A stretch of DNA of 64,000 nt from Panopea generosa (Eukaryota > Mollusca > Bivalvia > Adapedonta > Hiatellidae). Numbering within the stretch: the first letter of the stretch is position 1; each line of letters begins with the position of its first letter. The translations under genes were made by a program, and so were the position numbers. Positions 24,086 through 35,000 of the stretch are shown one piece after another. Where the stretch lies: the NCBI GenBank assembly GCA_029582155.1, contig CM055903.1, positions 41,461,353-41,525,352 on the forward strand, in the 5' to 3' direction. A model generated the notes under the pieces. That model searched no databases and was not told where the DNA came from. It saw nothing but the letters and a program-made list of their open reading frames with translations.

Positions 24086-27000
24086 GTGGGTTTATATGTA
24101 TTAAATACTAGTTTATACAAAATGCTTGTTACGTGAGCCGTAGTGACTTTAAAAGGGGAGGTAACTGTCCAATTTAATTTGTTTCACCATTGTCACTGGA
24201 TAGGTACCTGTTTTCAATATTCAGGAAATACCACCGTTGAAAAATATTTGAAAAGTTAATTGACGAAAGGGAAAGTTATTCACAGAGAAGCATTAAATTG
24301 AAAATAAAAGTTATTTACAGAGTAGCATTTAATTGTGGGGCGTGTGGTCGAGTGGTAGAGCATCAAACCCAAGATCTGAGGGTGATGGTCATCATCCAGA
24401 CGTGGGTTTGATCCTCCGCCATGGCTATATATCGTGTCCTTGGGCAAGACACTTTTCCACATATGCTTAATTACTAGTTCTACCCAGGAAGACTTTGAGT
24501 GTGGTTTGTCTAAGTTGTAATAACTTGTTTCACAATCAAAGTAAAATAAATACCGGTAACTAAACATTGAATTGAAAACAATTGACAAACTGTTTTCTCG
24601 ACATGTAATGTTTGAAGTCGGGAGAATAATCCTTACAAGTACGCATACAAATCTTGAAGTTCTGTTTGATACTCATGACAATATTTACTTAAAGGTAGTA
24701 TCAGGAAAAATGCTATAAATAACTTTACAAAATAAAATTATAAAAATGGATAAAAAGAATCTCATTATCATTAATAAATAAAAATGCGAGAAAATCAATA
24801 TTCAAATTGGGAGTGGTAAACTTGAAACGAAATCCCCATTCTAAAAATAGACATCATTTGGACTCTTTCTAAGATGAATTTTTACTACATGTAAATCTGT
24901 ATAACGGATCAAATAGAAATCAAAATGAAATCATGCGACTCATTTAATATGTTACAAAATATGTTGCAATTTTAAGCAGGAAATCTATTTTAGTCTAATC
25001 TAGTCGCATAGCCCAATTTAGGAAATCCCTTTTCAATATATTATTTTGGCATGTTTAAATACATATCCTTTTGGTAAAAGGGGTCAGTGAGTATATATAG
25101 GCATCATATTATTATATAGGAAAAAAATGTTTATAGCCAATTTTAAAAGTTTGAAAAATGCTGATAAATTCCTTTCAAAATACCAAGGTTCTTTTAGCAT
25201 CAATTGCCCCCCAAGTATTACACCACACATCAAGGAAGTTTTAGTTTCTAGTATAATGGCAAAATTATGACTGTACTAGTAATGTGCATGTGTGAATTGT
25301 ACTAACGTCTTGTGTGTTTCTCAATGAAAAGTGTTGCTATATAATTCAACAAACATATGTATACAGGAATAATGTTTATAGCTAACCTGAACCAATGGAT
25401 GATGGTGGACCATTCTGATCATCCTCAGTCGGCTGTTCATCAACAGTTAAGTGTGTACTCTTCCGACTGCGTTTTTTCACAGATCTTTGTTAGACTTATA
25501 ATACTAGTTATAAATGTAAACATGAGATCTTAGATGGACAAATTCCGAAAGTGGCCAAATAAGATGTTTCCTTTATAAGTTATGACCTTTGAATTTTCAG
25601 TAATTGCACTATTTGATTTATGTATACGCAAACACCCACTTCATTTGCTCTTGAACATGCACATATACATTTATACTAGTCATATAGCCATATAACCTCA
25701 GATAAGTTCTTGAGATGGCAAAGTCTGATTAATTCTTTCTTGAGTTTTTGCCCTTGAAATGTCAAAGAGTTTGACAAGATGTGTACTCAAGCATGAGACT
25801 GACCATTGGATCTTTACCAAACAAACACAGTACTGAATGTGCACATTACCATAATACCTCAGTTAAATAGTTGAACAGGCTTAAAGATGCATCACCTATA
25901 ACTTTCTGTTCAGTAAATGATTGAAAGTTTATTGAATCACAAAGAGGAAGGTCCCATTGGATGAAAATGGTGGATTCCGTCCTTGAAGTTAATCTTATTT
26001 GTGAGAAATTCGTTAACACACATGTCAGCGTTTTCTGTTTTATTTGGCGATGTTTTAGCATAGCTTGATACTGACTTGAATGAGTGACTTTATCGCGCGT
26101 CACGATTTAATATTTGATCAACAAAATTAAAGAATTTTATAGTACAGAGAAAGAATATAATATAAGGTATTGAACAGAATATCCATAATATATGATGTTT
26201 GATATTAATGAGCAGTTTGACTGCTAAGATCTAAAAAATATTGACGATATAGACGAGGCCTCTTTAAATTGATTATCAATGTTTGTAGTTGTGGCAAATA
26301 AATTAGTAAAAATGCATTTTTGACCATTATCACTGGCACTCTTCTTAAATGAGGTCAGACCAATAAAAATCTGTATATTTAGATAAATGGTACCTTAATA
26401 AAATGTTTTTCTTACAGGTCTCACACTGTCGTGTAATATTGGCAAACTGAAAGATTTGATATCCAAGACAACAAACATTCCTAAAGATTGCATCAAAGTC
26501 AGGCAGGGATATCCCCCCAAAGTTATTGATCTTAGTTGTGAATCAAACCAGCTATCCTCATTGCCGTTCAGATCGGGTGATACTTTAATAGTAGAGGAAG
26601 ACGTGTCGTTGCGTAAAAAGCGTCAGGAGCAAATAGACACAGATATTCAGACTCAGATAAACGAGTCTGTCGGCATGGTGATGAGAAAAGTAGTTCCAGC
26701 TAATAACTCATGTTTATTCACTAGCGTCGACTGTGTGATGAACGATGGCATTGTAGATTTATCGAGCGCTCCTCAGATGAGGGAATTAATAGCTGGGGTT
26801 GTGATGAGTGACCCGGACACTTATAATTCGGCAGTTCTTGGTAAGAGTAACAGGGATTACTGCATGTGGATCATGAACGACGAGTCTTGGGGTGGTGCTA
26901 TAGAAATTTCCATTTTATCGCAGTATTATAATGTAGAGATTGATGTGGTGGATACACAAACTGGAAGAATTGACCGATTTGGAGAAGATAAGAATTACTC

Positions 27001-27280
27001 GCGCCGCGTTTTGGTGATTTACGATGGTATTCATTATGACCCACTTGTGATGGAGCCTCTCGTACCGGGTGATAATTTACAGACTATATTTTCCACCAAT
27101 GATCAGGGTGTGCTGGCTCAGGCTATGGAGATAGCTAACGAGTGCAAGGCCTCGCGGCAGTTCACCGTCACAAGCCGGTTTTCTCTCAGGTGTTTAATAT
27201 GTCAGAAGGCCTTGACCGGTCAGACAGAGGCCCAGGCACATGCTAAATCTACTGGTCATATTAATTTCGGTGAATATTGA
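24028..27280 (+). CDS. YOD1: YOD1/OTU1 ubiquitin thioesterase (two coding exons, 306 aa)
   Basis: Joining 24028-24085 to 26418-27280 gives 306 residues; yeast OTU1 has about 301 and human YOD1 348. Residues 3-77 form the UBX-like domain with the GYPP loop (residues 51-54) used to bind p97/VCP. Residues about 107-245 are the OTU protease: nucleophile Cys118 in NSCLF, WGGAIEISIL at 177-186, catalytic His225 and Asp227 in YDGIHYDPL. Residues 278-300 are a C2H2 finger (CLICQ, then HAKSTGH). In the family this enzyme trims ubiquitin chains on p97 clients in ER-associated degradation. The start has A at -3 and lies 7 nt after an acceptor (AG at 24019-24020), so a 5' UTR intron is likely. Oddity: the Asp three residues before Cys118 is Asn115 (codon 26702-26704). 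Starting within exon 2 at 26456 would be wrong: that codon is TTG and the UBX-like fold would be cut. I saw no clear poly(A) signal close after the stop. Confidence 0.95.
24340..24560 (+). mobile_element. SINE family C (in YOD1 intron 1)
   Basis: Head TGGTCGAGTGGTAGAGCAT, B box GTGGGTTTGATCCTCCGCC, body GTGTCCTTGGGCAAGACACT, then ACATATGCTTAATTACTAG and TTCTACCCAGGAAG. This is the best full-length relative of the 95-bp array monomer. Confidence 0.85.
24693..25175. mobile_element. diverged relative of the TTAA-flanked MITE (YOD1 intron 1)
   Basis: TTAAAGGTAGTA at the left and ATTCCTTTCAAAA at the right, with a shared core such as TTGCAATTTTAAGC(A/G)GGAAATC and CAATATATTATTTTGG. It matches 16455-16745 but is longer. 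Confidence 0.6.
25180..26417. other. YOD1: rest of YOD1 intron 1
   Basis: AT-rich intron sequence. It ends in a good pyrimidine tract and CTTACAG acceptor. No further element recognised. Confidence 0.6.
26418..27280 (+). CDS. YOD1: YOD1 coding exon 2
   Basis: 863 nt including the TGA stop. The acceptor is TTTTTCTTACAG ending at 26417. It encodes the rest of the UBX-like domain, the whole OTU domain and the C-terminal zinc finger, ending HINFGEY; human YOD1 ends in a very similar HTNFGEV. It has no internal stop and higher GC than the flanks. Confidence 0.95.
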
Positions 27281-27689
27281 TTATAGAAAGAAATAGGGAG
27301 ATAGATAATACTGATATATCATCAGAATCTGTCAGTTAATTAGTGAAACTTTTGATCTAAATACTGGTATAAAAATGTTTTCTACACTGTGTTCTAAATT
27401 ATACACATCATTTTAATTTAATCCTTCTGATATTTACATACACATACTCATATATTTAAAAATATTTAAGCAGACTTTAATATTTCTTTCAAGTTATACT
27501 TGATGTCAAACTGTATTTTATGATAATGTATACTTGTACATATATATATATTCACACTAAATCACAAAACCTCTTAATTCAAAGATGGCAACATTTCTGC
27601 TTTTTCAGTATATAAACTTCTACTTGGAGTTCACTCAGGGAAACTACCAAATGTGTTGTATGTAGTAGATCAGTCTAAACTAGATAGGT

Positions 27690-27860
27690 CATCCTTTGCC
27701 GAGTGGTCAAAGCCGCCATCTCAAAATAATTTATCTCTCGTCGCTGAAGGTGTGGGTTCAAACTGAGGTTGGTCCAAAAACTTTGGTGAGAAAGTTTGCA
27801 AGGCAGCGACTTGTGGAAGGATGGAAGTTATACTCCGATTCAAATCCAAGAGTAAGACGT
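27690..27860 (+). mobile_element. SINE family D
   Basis: Head TTTGCCGAGTGGTCAAAGCC, B-box-like GTGTGGGTTCAAACTGAGG, body GAGAAAGTTTGCAAGGCAGC then GACTTGTGGAAGGATGGAAG. Lies about 400 bp past the YOD1 stop. Confidence 0.8.
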
Positions 27861-28850
27861 CATCCTCCAGTTAATAAAAAATGGACCCACTGTATAATCT
27901 GTTATTATATTATTGAAAATTGTTTCATTGATTTATGTCCAAATTATGCAATGCAAGTACTTTATATGTATATTTAATAAGACAGCAAAAGTTGGTAGTC
28001 GCCAAATTTTGTTGTAAAGCTTATATTTTAGAATTTAGTATGCTGTTCGTAAGTTAATGGTCAGGGAATTTAAGGCAGTATTGGAACTACTGGTAGTTTA
28101 GTTAAAAGTATTTTACACCAATTTCGAATATTTACATTTCTACTGCAATTGGTCATAATGAACTATATAGATGGACTGTATTTTGTTTCCCAATGAAAAG
28201 CATTTGAAGCTGGGCGGAGTTAAAAAGGACCAGTTTGCATTTAGTTGGCTTTTCATTGGTTTGTTTTCTAGTCAATCTAGTGCGACATCACATTGTGATG
28301 AGTTTATGCCACGTTTGCCAAAAGTTGCCATAAAAATGCGTGCACTCATTCAGTGCCATGACTTTGTCACTGTTTGGATTGCTTTGCGGTTAAATGTGTA
28401 TAACCTGCTTTTTTAATATCAAAATAACGTTATAGTTTTATCTAAGAAAGCTAGAAAATATAATGTGAATATAAGAATTAAAATCACAATTTTCAGTTTT
28501 CATCAGGTGATAAAAAACATTATTTTTAATATTACCAAGCTAATGTTTTTCGTCCGCTAGTGACAACTCAAAATTGTGATTTTAATTCAACATAAAGTTT
28601 CAAGATGAAACTTTCAGAATTCACCGTATTTCCATATATTCATATACTTATAAAAAAAATGTGTTCTCTCCCAACTTTGCAATTTTTGTTTAGCCCATTG
28701 AAAAAAATCTTCATTAGTGCTTGGTGAGGGGTGGGGAGTTATTGAAAATGTGGCTTAAAACTGACGACATTTAGTGAATCTGAATCAGTGCATTTTAATA
28801 TTTTACCTTTAATTTGTTCTCTTCCAAAACAAAACATGTGCCTTTTAAAG
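27861..28850. other. no gene recognised
   Basis: AT-rich intergenic sequence between the 3' ends of YOD1 and NUDT5. Confidence 0.4.
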
Positions 28851-28852
28851 CA

Positions 28853-28990
28853 TGGTGGTAGTGCAGTGGATAGGGTGTTGGCCGCTCGTACTGGAGTTTG
28901 ATCTCAGACTCACCCTGTTTGCCTCAAAAACAATCCTCAGTACTGGTTCTGCACAGGAAACAGACTTGAGAGTGAAAGTAAAGAAGTACA
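28853..28990 (+). mobile_element. SINE family A, short copy
   Basis: GTAGTGCAGTGGATAGGGTG, GGCCGCTCGTACTGG and ATCCTCAGTACTGGTTCTGC match the family A head and body; part of the head is missing. Confidence 0.75.
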
Positions 28991-29071
28991 ATATGACTGT
29001 ATACTTCTGATGTATTTCAGGATATGACAGGTTTATTGAACTTCATGCATTCATTAATGATAATGTGAAAG

Positions 29072-29465
29072 TGTTACAGGACGAGAAAAATATGCAGCCA
29101 GTCAGGGACTCGAACACGGGACCCATCGCTTACAGGGCGATTGCTCTACCATCTGAGCTAACCAAACTGCTTACATAAATTCCTCTCCTAGTAGGTTACG
29201 TACACACTGTGACATATTCCCTCACATATTTGGAATTCGTCTCGAATTTCCATAGAGAACAGAGAATCATGTCAAATGTTTCTCGGAATATATATCAGTC
29301 ACAGTTCCTCATTTGGCGCCAATGTTACAGGATGAGAAAAATATGCAGCCAGTGCGGGACTCGAATCTGGGATCCTTCGCTTACAGGGCGAATGCTCTAC
29401 CGTCTGAGCTAACCGAACCGCTTACATAAGTTCCTCTCCTAGTAGGTTACGTACACACTGTGACA
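29072..29465 (-). mobile_element. TRIM-like miniature LTR element with a tRNA-like sequence in each LTR
   Basis: Two 143-bp direct repeats (29072-29214 and 29323-29465) start TG and end CA on either strand and differ at about 13 positions (near 91% identity). A 108-bp centre lies between. Flanks carry a 4-bp duplication AAAG (29068-29071 and 29466-29469). Read on the - strand, the centre opens with TTGGCGCC, a plausible primer-binding site, and closes with a short purine stretch GAGGGAA. Each repeat holds a tRNA-like segment (GGTTAGCTCAGACGGTAGAG; TTCGAGTCCC). No protein is encoded. It looks structurally whole as a non-autonomous element and is not young. Alternative: a chance tandem pair of tRNA-derived SINEs. 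Confidence 0.7.
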
Positions 29466-29469
29466 AAAG

Positions 29470-30126
29470 CAATACTAAATATTTTATATAACAAGAAGTC
29501 CTCGATGGTACTATCTCAAGAAAACTCACTGCCAACTGAAAGTCCTGCTTGGTAAAAAGAAATTGTGAAATAGTTTGCCAGTTCTATGCAGAAGTGCATT
29601 GGTTCTGCTCTTCATTCATAACTGATTTTGTTTCTTGTATAAAATTGAGCTTATATTTCTGTGTGCCTAAATAATTACCTGCATATTGAGGTACACGACT
29701 TTCACCTCAACCTTAAGGGCGTGACCTTTCTATTTTTCTCTACAGTCTGCTAAACAGAGGATCTTTCAGGAGTGCACATTTATAATTGAATTTATGGAAC
29801 AAGTTGGTAAAAATATATTATACAAGGTTTTCACTGTGGCCACGTTTAAAACAAATTTGATTGAATGAGCACATGAAATATTTACCGTTTATTTTTCAGG
29901 TTAGTTCTATATATGTGAGAACAAAAAATTTTTTTTTTCAAGATGCTCGACATGTTTTTAAAAATATATATACATTTATATGTTAAACTGCAGGTTTATA
30001 CTGGTATTTTTAAATGTCCTACTTGAAATTTTTATATTATTTAATTGCATACTATATATGGACTTTCAACAAACATTTATTCAACATAGGCCATACATTT
30101 TGCAATTGATGATATGGACCAATACA
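29470..30126. other. no gene recognised
   Basis: AT-rich intergenic sequence. Confidence 0.4.
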
Positions 30127-30290
30127 TGTAGGCAAACCTGTCTTAAGCAGCCAGTTGAAGGAAGAAGCATCAGCGGCTTTTTACGACAGGTTGTTGCATA
30201 ATACAGGTCAATTTGCTTGAAAGCATAGGAAAGAGAAATAGCAATTGTGACTGCTTAAAAGAGGTGACCGCTTACACAGGTTTGACTGTA
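30127..30290. mobile_element. MITE with ACAGGTTTGACTGTA ends, copy 1
   Basis: Left GGCAAACCTGTCTTAAGCAG and right GCTTACACAGGTTTGACTGTA form inverted ends. Relatives at 45853-46031 and 47133-47260 lie in NUDT5 introns. Confidence 0.7.
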
Positions 30291-31489
30291 GTTAAATTAA
30301 ATACCCCACTCCACCAACACACATGCATGTATAGAATATATGTATAAATAATTATTGAAAGATATAATATTTTAGTTACTAAATGAAGTGTTTTAAATTT
30401 GTAAAATCTGTCAATTTGTCTCGCTTTGGTGCCTACTGAATGGCCGTTACTAATATATTATTTATATTCATTTAATATGATATTAACATTGATATAATGC
30501 AATAAAAGTTATTTTGTTTGAGGTATTAAAGTAATTTGTCAACATATTATATATAATTAATATTCATACTTGTGAATTAAATTATTAGTGTTGTGTCAGT
30601 CAACATATATTAATTCTTAGAAATCACTATATAAATTAATTTAAATATATGCATGAAAAATTTGTGTGGTGTTTATTTTATTTGAAAAACCAGTACACAT
30701 TATTTTTGTTTTTCTCTATTTTCATTGACAACATGCTTGTCAAGTCGCAGTAGACCCTATATTGAATCCTTTTATGGCAGTCATTTTTGACCAGGCTTAT
30801 TGATGGAAGTATATTTTAATGTTTTACGACGAGATACAAAATATCACATGTGCCCACTTAACAGTTAAAAGGGACACAGTAATTATATAAATACCTTCAC
30901 TTAACTGATGAAACTAGTGTTATAAGTCATAAGCCATTATCTCTTTCGACCTTCAAAAATTGTCAATTTCTGAAAACTATGTATCTACACGATGCCAATA
31001 TGAAATTAAATTCTCCAGTAAGTGTACAGATCCATAATTTCATTTACCGGTATATTTGGGAATTGGCATAATTCTTGTAAATGGATGGAAGTCGTCATAC
31101 TTGAAACCTCATAATCACACTCCAGCAAAACAAAAATGTAACAAAATTTCCATCTGTTTTTACCGGTATGATAAAAAAAAATTCCAATGAAATACCAGTT
31201 TGTATCTTTTAATAATTTTTATTTATATTTCCAAAACTGTTGAGACTTCACTACCGTAGTAATGTTATTAATTTCTTATACATGGAATTTCAGATAGCAA
31301 TACTTGGAGACTAATATCTTTATAGAGACTAACGTGTTTATAACAGCTGCTATTAAAGGTTGATTTGATCCATAAACGTGAGTTAAATTTCTATTTTAAC
31401 ATTACTTTGTGTCCATTCCAGGGTAGATATTATTTCAAAACTTCTTCCAACAGGCCAGAATTGACCTGATGCGGGCTGACAGCTGTCTA
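30291..31489. other. no gene recognised
   Basis: Very AT-rich intergenic sequence; nothing supportable. Confidence 0.4.
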
Positions 31490-31720
31490 TATGAATTGTG
31501 GGCAGGGCCACCTTGATCTAATAGTTCAAATCACTATAATAATATCTCTTGTCTCATCACTGAGGTTGTGGGTTCGAGCCAAGCTTAGTCCCAACATTTC
31601 GTGTACAAAGTTTGCCAGTTCCTTGCAGATTGATGATGGTTCTATTCAGATTCATGTACTCCTATACATACACCCAAAGGTTTCATCCACCCGTATCACT
31701 GGCTGCCTTTACTTATATTT
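31490..31720 (+). mobile_element. SINE family D
   Basis: GAGGTTGTGGGTTCGAGCC box-B region, then AAAGTTTGCCAGTTCCTTGC and GGTTCTATTCAGATTCATGT. Full-length but diverged; just downstream of the NUDT5 3' end. Confidence 0.75.
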
Positions 31721-31851
31721 AAACCTGTAAAATTCTTTTAAATCCCGTTATACAGATTCATGGGTGGCCTATTTTCTTGTACATCAATATTCTGTATATA
31801 TTTTGATGTTATGCGTTTCTGTATATACACTTATTCACAATGCAGCAACGT

Positions 31852-31857
31852 TTTATT
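31852..31857 (-). promoter_or_regulatory. NUDT5: NUDT5 poly(A) signal AATAAA
   Basis: Canonical AATAAA on the - strand, about 110 nt past the NUDT5 stop. It is the first such hexamer downstream, so it is a good candidate for the 3' end signal. Confidence 0.6.
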
Positions 31858-31965
31858 GTCCCGAAATCAATATTCCGCAATGTCACAAATCGTGCCAGCA
31901 TGGATGTTGTGATCACAGTTTATCATTGAGGAAAGGTTCTGTGCAGGCTCCTGCAGCTCATGATG

Positions 31966-32060
31966 TCACAATGACGCGTGTTTCATTTTTTTCATCTGCT
32001 CCATGCACACTGCATACATGTACACACGGGAATCCACCACAACCCCTGACAGAGAAAATT
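31966..32060 (-). CDS. NUDT5: NUDT5 exon 10 and stop
   Basis: 95 nt encoding [20 protein letters not shown], then [10 protein letters not shown] and TGA. It aligns with human LTVDARVYSYALALKHA. Acceptor GTTTTCAG. The C-terminus is shorter than in human and lacks the FEVPFLKF tail. Confidence 0.92.
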
Positions 32061-35000
32061 CTGAAAACAAAAATGGCAACAATATAGAGCAAAAGATATA
32101 GTTATCAACAGTTTAACATGGGTATGATGGTAAATGATTGCCGACATAATCTGAAAAAAGCTGGCCTGCAACATCGTATCAGGACATGGGGTTCATATCC
32201 CTATTCCTATAAAGATACTACACCATGAGATTTACTGTACTATCACTATGAATGCATGGCTATAATTATTGACAGATGGAGACAGTTATCGACACAAACT
32301 GATATAACTTACATTTTCCCTGAAATATGTCAGTTTATATGTGCTTTAGTGGGATTTCAATTTGGTATCGACAATCGAGATTTCCAGTTGACCAATTTTT
32401 GATGTGTGGAAATTACGTCCAAGACACAAAGACTGAAGAAGCAGACTGGTGTTAGCTGCCTCTGGCATAATCGCCAGTAAGTCCAAACACTCGTAATTGG
32501 TAGCTAATATTACACCATGTTTATAAATCTAGTCACCATGCATATACATAAACTACATGGAGCTTTATCACCCGATAAACAGGTAACACATAATGGCTGG
32601 CTTTAGAAAATTGAATACCCAATTTAATAATGAATTAATTAATATACAACTTAATTAATTAATCTAAGACTTGATTTGATTACCAATACTTGTGAGTTTC
32701 CAAATTACCATTACATACTTTCCTTTAAGTAGAGCCAAGTTGTTTGTTTTAACCAAGAACTGAGGAAAAATAGCAAGTACATTTATTACAGGAATCTTTT
32801 AAAAAGTGCATATCAACCTGTGTACATTTTATTTAATTATTGTCATTATATACCTGTAAACTACTTTTGTTCTTTTAAAGTAATTAGCTGAGACCAGGAT
32901 TGGTTATCTTTCCTGCCATTACTGCCTGTTGTATGCTGCTATACGAGTTTTAAATGAACACGTTTAGTTACCTTTATGATAGGAAATTGGCACCAATTAA
33001 ATATGCCTACACATATCACACAACGATATTTAATCAACTTTGCATTTTACTTTAAACGATACACATAGTAAAGTTTACATACACAAGTAAATTTTACACT
33101 GGAATAAATTGAATGTAACACCATTTTTTATCTCATTACGTAAGAACATGTTTCCGGTTTAGAAATCTTTCATATGAAACTTGCAACTGGATGTTTCCGA
33201 AAATAATGGCCATGTGTTGATGTTAAAACTAGATATAAAGGGCTCCAAATAATTTTCCTATGAAATGATAATGCAAAAATAACATGACATAATATTTTGT
33301 AAATGATGTAATTGGAAACACCAAGTTACGATGAATGTAGCCTGTCGATACTACAAGTGGAAGTAAGTGAGGTGGCGGTGAGTTGAAAGCTCATGTAAGA
33401 GGTCCTGGGTTTGATCCTAGACTTCACCCAGTACTGATTCAACCCAAGTTTAACCAAAGTGGGATGGAAATTAAATAAACAAAATGTTTACGATCCAGTT
33501 TGTTAATTCTGAAACATTAAAGGATTCTCTAATAAATGTGACCAGTGTTACTGTCTGAGGGCAGAAAATCTTTAAAGTTTCATTAATTAAAGTTACCATT
33601 AACTTTCTTCAACAGCTCATCTATGGGCACAACCACAACTTCTATAAATTCTGCAAAAAAACAACGTCATGTTATGTTAATTTTATTAACACTATACGGT
33701 ATGCAGATCAGTGTAATATATTCACTGCTGAAAACAGACAGTAAATTTGTTACAGAAATGCTGGTATGAAGTGAATTTACAATGACTTTGAAAAATGGAA
33801 CGTTTCATTAGAGGGGTTAAGACCATACATAGGGGTTCTTTTTGCACACATCTTTGGCTCTTAGCTCTAAAGTTGGATTTATATTATAAAATAACATATC
33901 CAGTGTTGTGTTTGTGGTATACACAGGAACACATAATAATACTACTAGAGAAATGGAACTAAAATGAACGACACAAAGTGTGTGCTCTAACTAAGATTCA
34001 AAGTAGCAAGTGAATCATGATATGGAAATGCATGTAATTATAGATGCAAATTATAAGAATTTTCCTTTTCTAAGTAAAGGGAAGTAACTACAACATAGAA
34101 TATGCTAAAGAGTAATCAGGAGTTATGAACACATGCATAGATAATACAACATCCAGAAAGTGTACAGTTTATAATTAATCAGATTTCTATAATATATTTT
34201 CACCACTTAAAACTTCATTGTATTTGACTGGTTACTTCATGATTCTGTTACCAGTGTGGATAAAACTATAATTATGTAATTGTAGTAAAACCATTCTTAG
34301 ATCAAAATAACATCTAGATACATGATTAAGATTCATGATTTTCAGTACATGTAGTGAAATATATGCATAAATATGTTTGTAATACAGAAACCTAAATGTT
34401 ATGAGCAGAAAAAACTGTGCTGAGCTGTGTGTCTGCACTATCACAGTTATATTAAGCCCCATGCTTGTCAATATGGGGATAAAACTCATATTCACAGGCA
34501 ACATCAGGCTCCATGGTAAATAGGCAATTTCTTCCTTTATGTTAAATCACCTAAAATACTGATTATCTTTTCCAGCTATGCTACTGGTATTGTGAAAGGT
34601 AAGCGGACCAACATATATATATTTTTTTATTTTCCGACTAAAACCCGAAATACCAGTAGCGCACGTTTCATCCTTCAAGGAGATGTCAGAATATTACACA
34701 GTAATGAATGATGGATACAAAGAAGAGAAATAAAACATATACTCTTACCTCCTTCATCTGAGTGGTCAAACAGGAACATGAAATAGAAAAAAAAAATTTT
34801 TTTCATTGAAGTAAATATTATGCAAAAAACAAATATTATACAATATACATTTTTAAAACAGACAATTCATAGACATGCAATGGGTACATATTCTCAAAGC
34901 CTTTTTTTAGAAATACATGTTTATACAAAATTAACTTAACAGATTTTTTTTCATATTTTGAAGGTCTTTAGTTTTCACAATATTGATTTTAAAGACCGAA

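Noticed and set aside
26456-27280. YOD1 as a single-exon gene starting at 26456
   Set aside because: That codon is TTG, and the upstream 12 residues of this exon plus the exon at 24028 complete the UBX-like domain with correct splice phases.
29095-29170. A tRNA gene on the - strand (anticodon loop CCTGTAA), with a second at 29346-29420
   Set aside because: The D arm and anticodon stem look good, but acceptor and T stems do not pair properly and both copies lie inside 143-bp terminal repeats; better read as tRNA-derived sequence of a mobile element.
34576-34598. A 23-nt + strand microexon (CTATGCTACTGGTATTGTGAAA) between TTTTCCAG and GTAAGC
   Set aside because: No other + strand exons nearby and it lies inside a NUDT5 intron on the opposite strand; probably chance splice-like sites.
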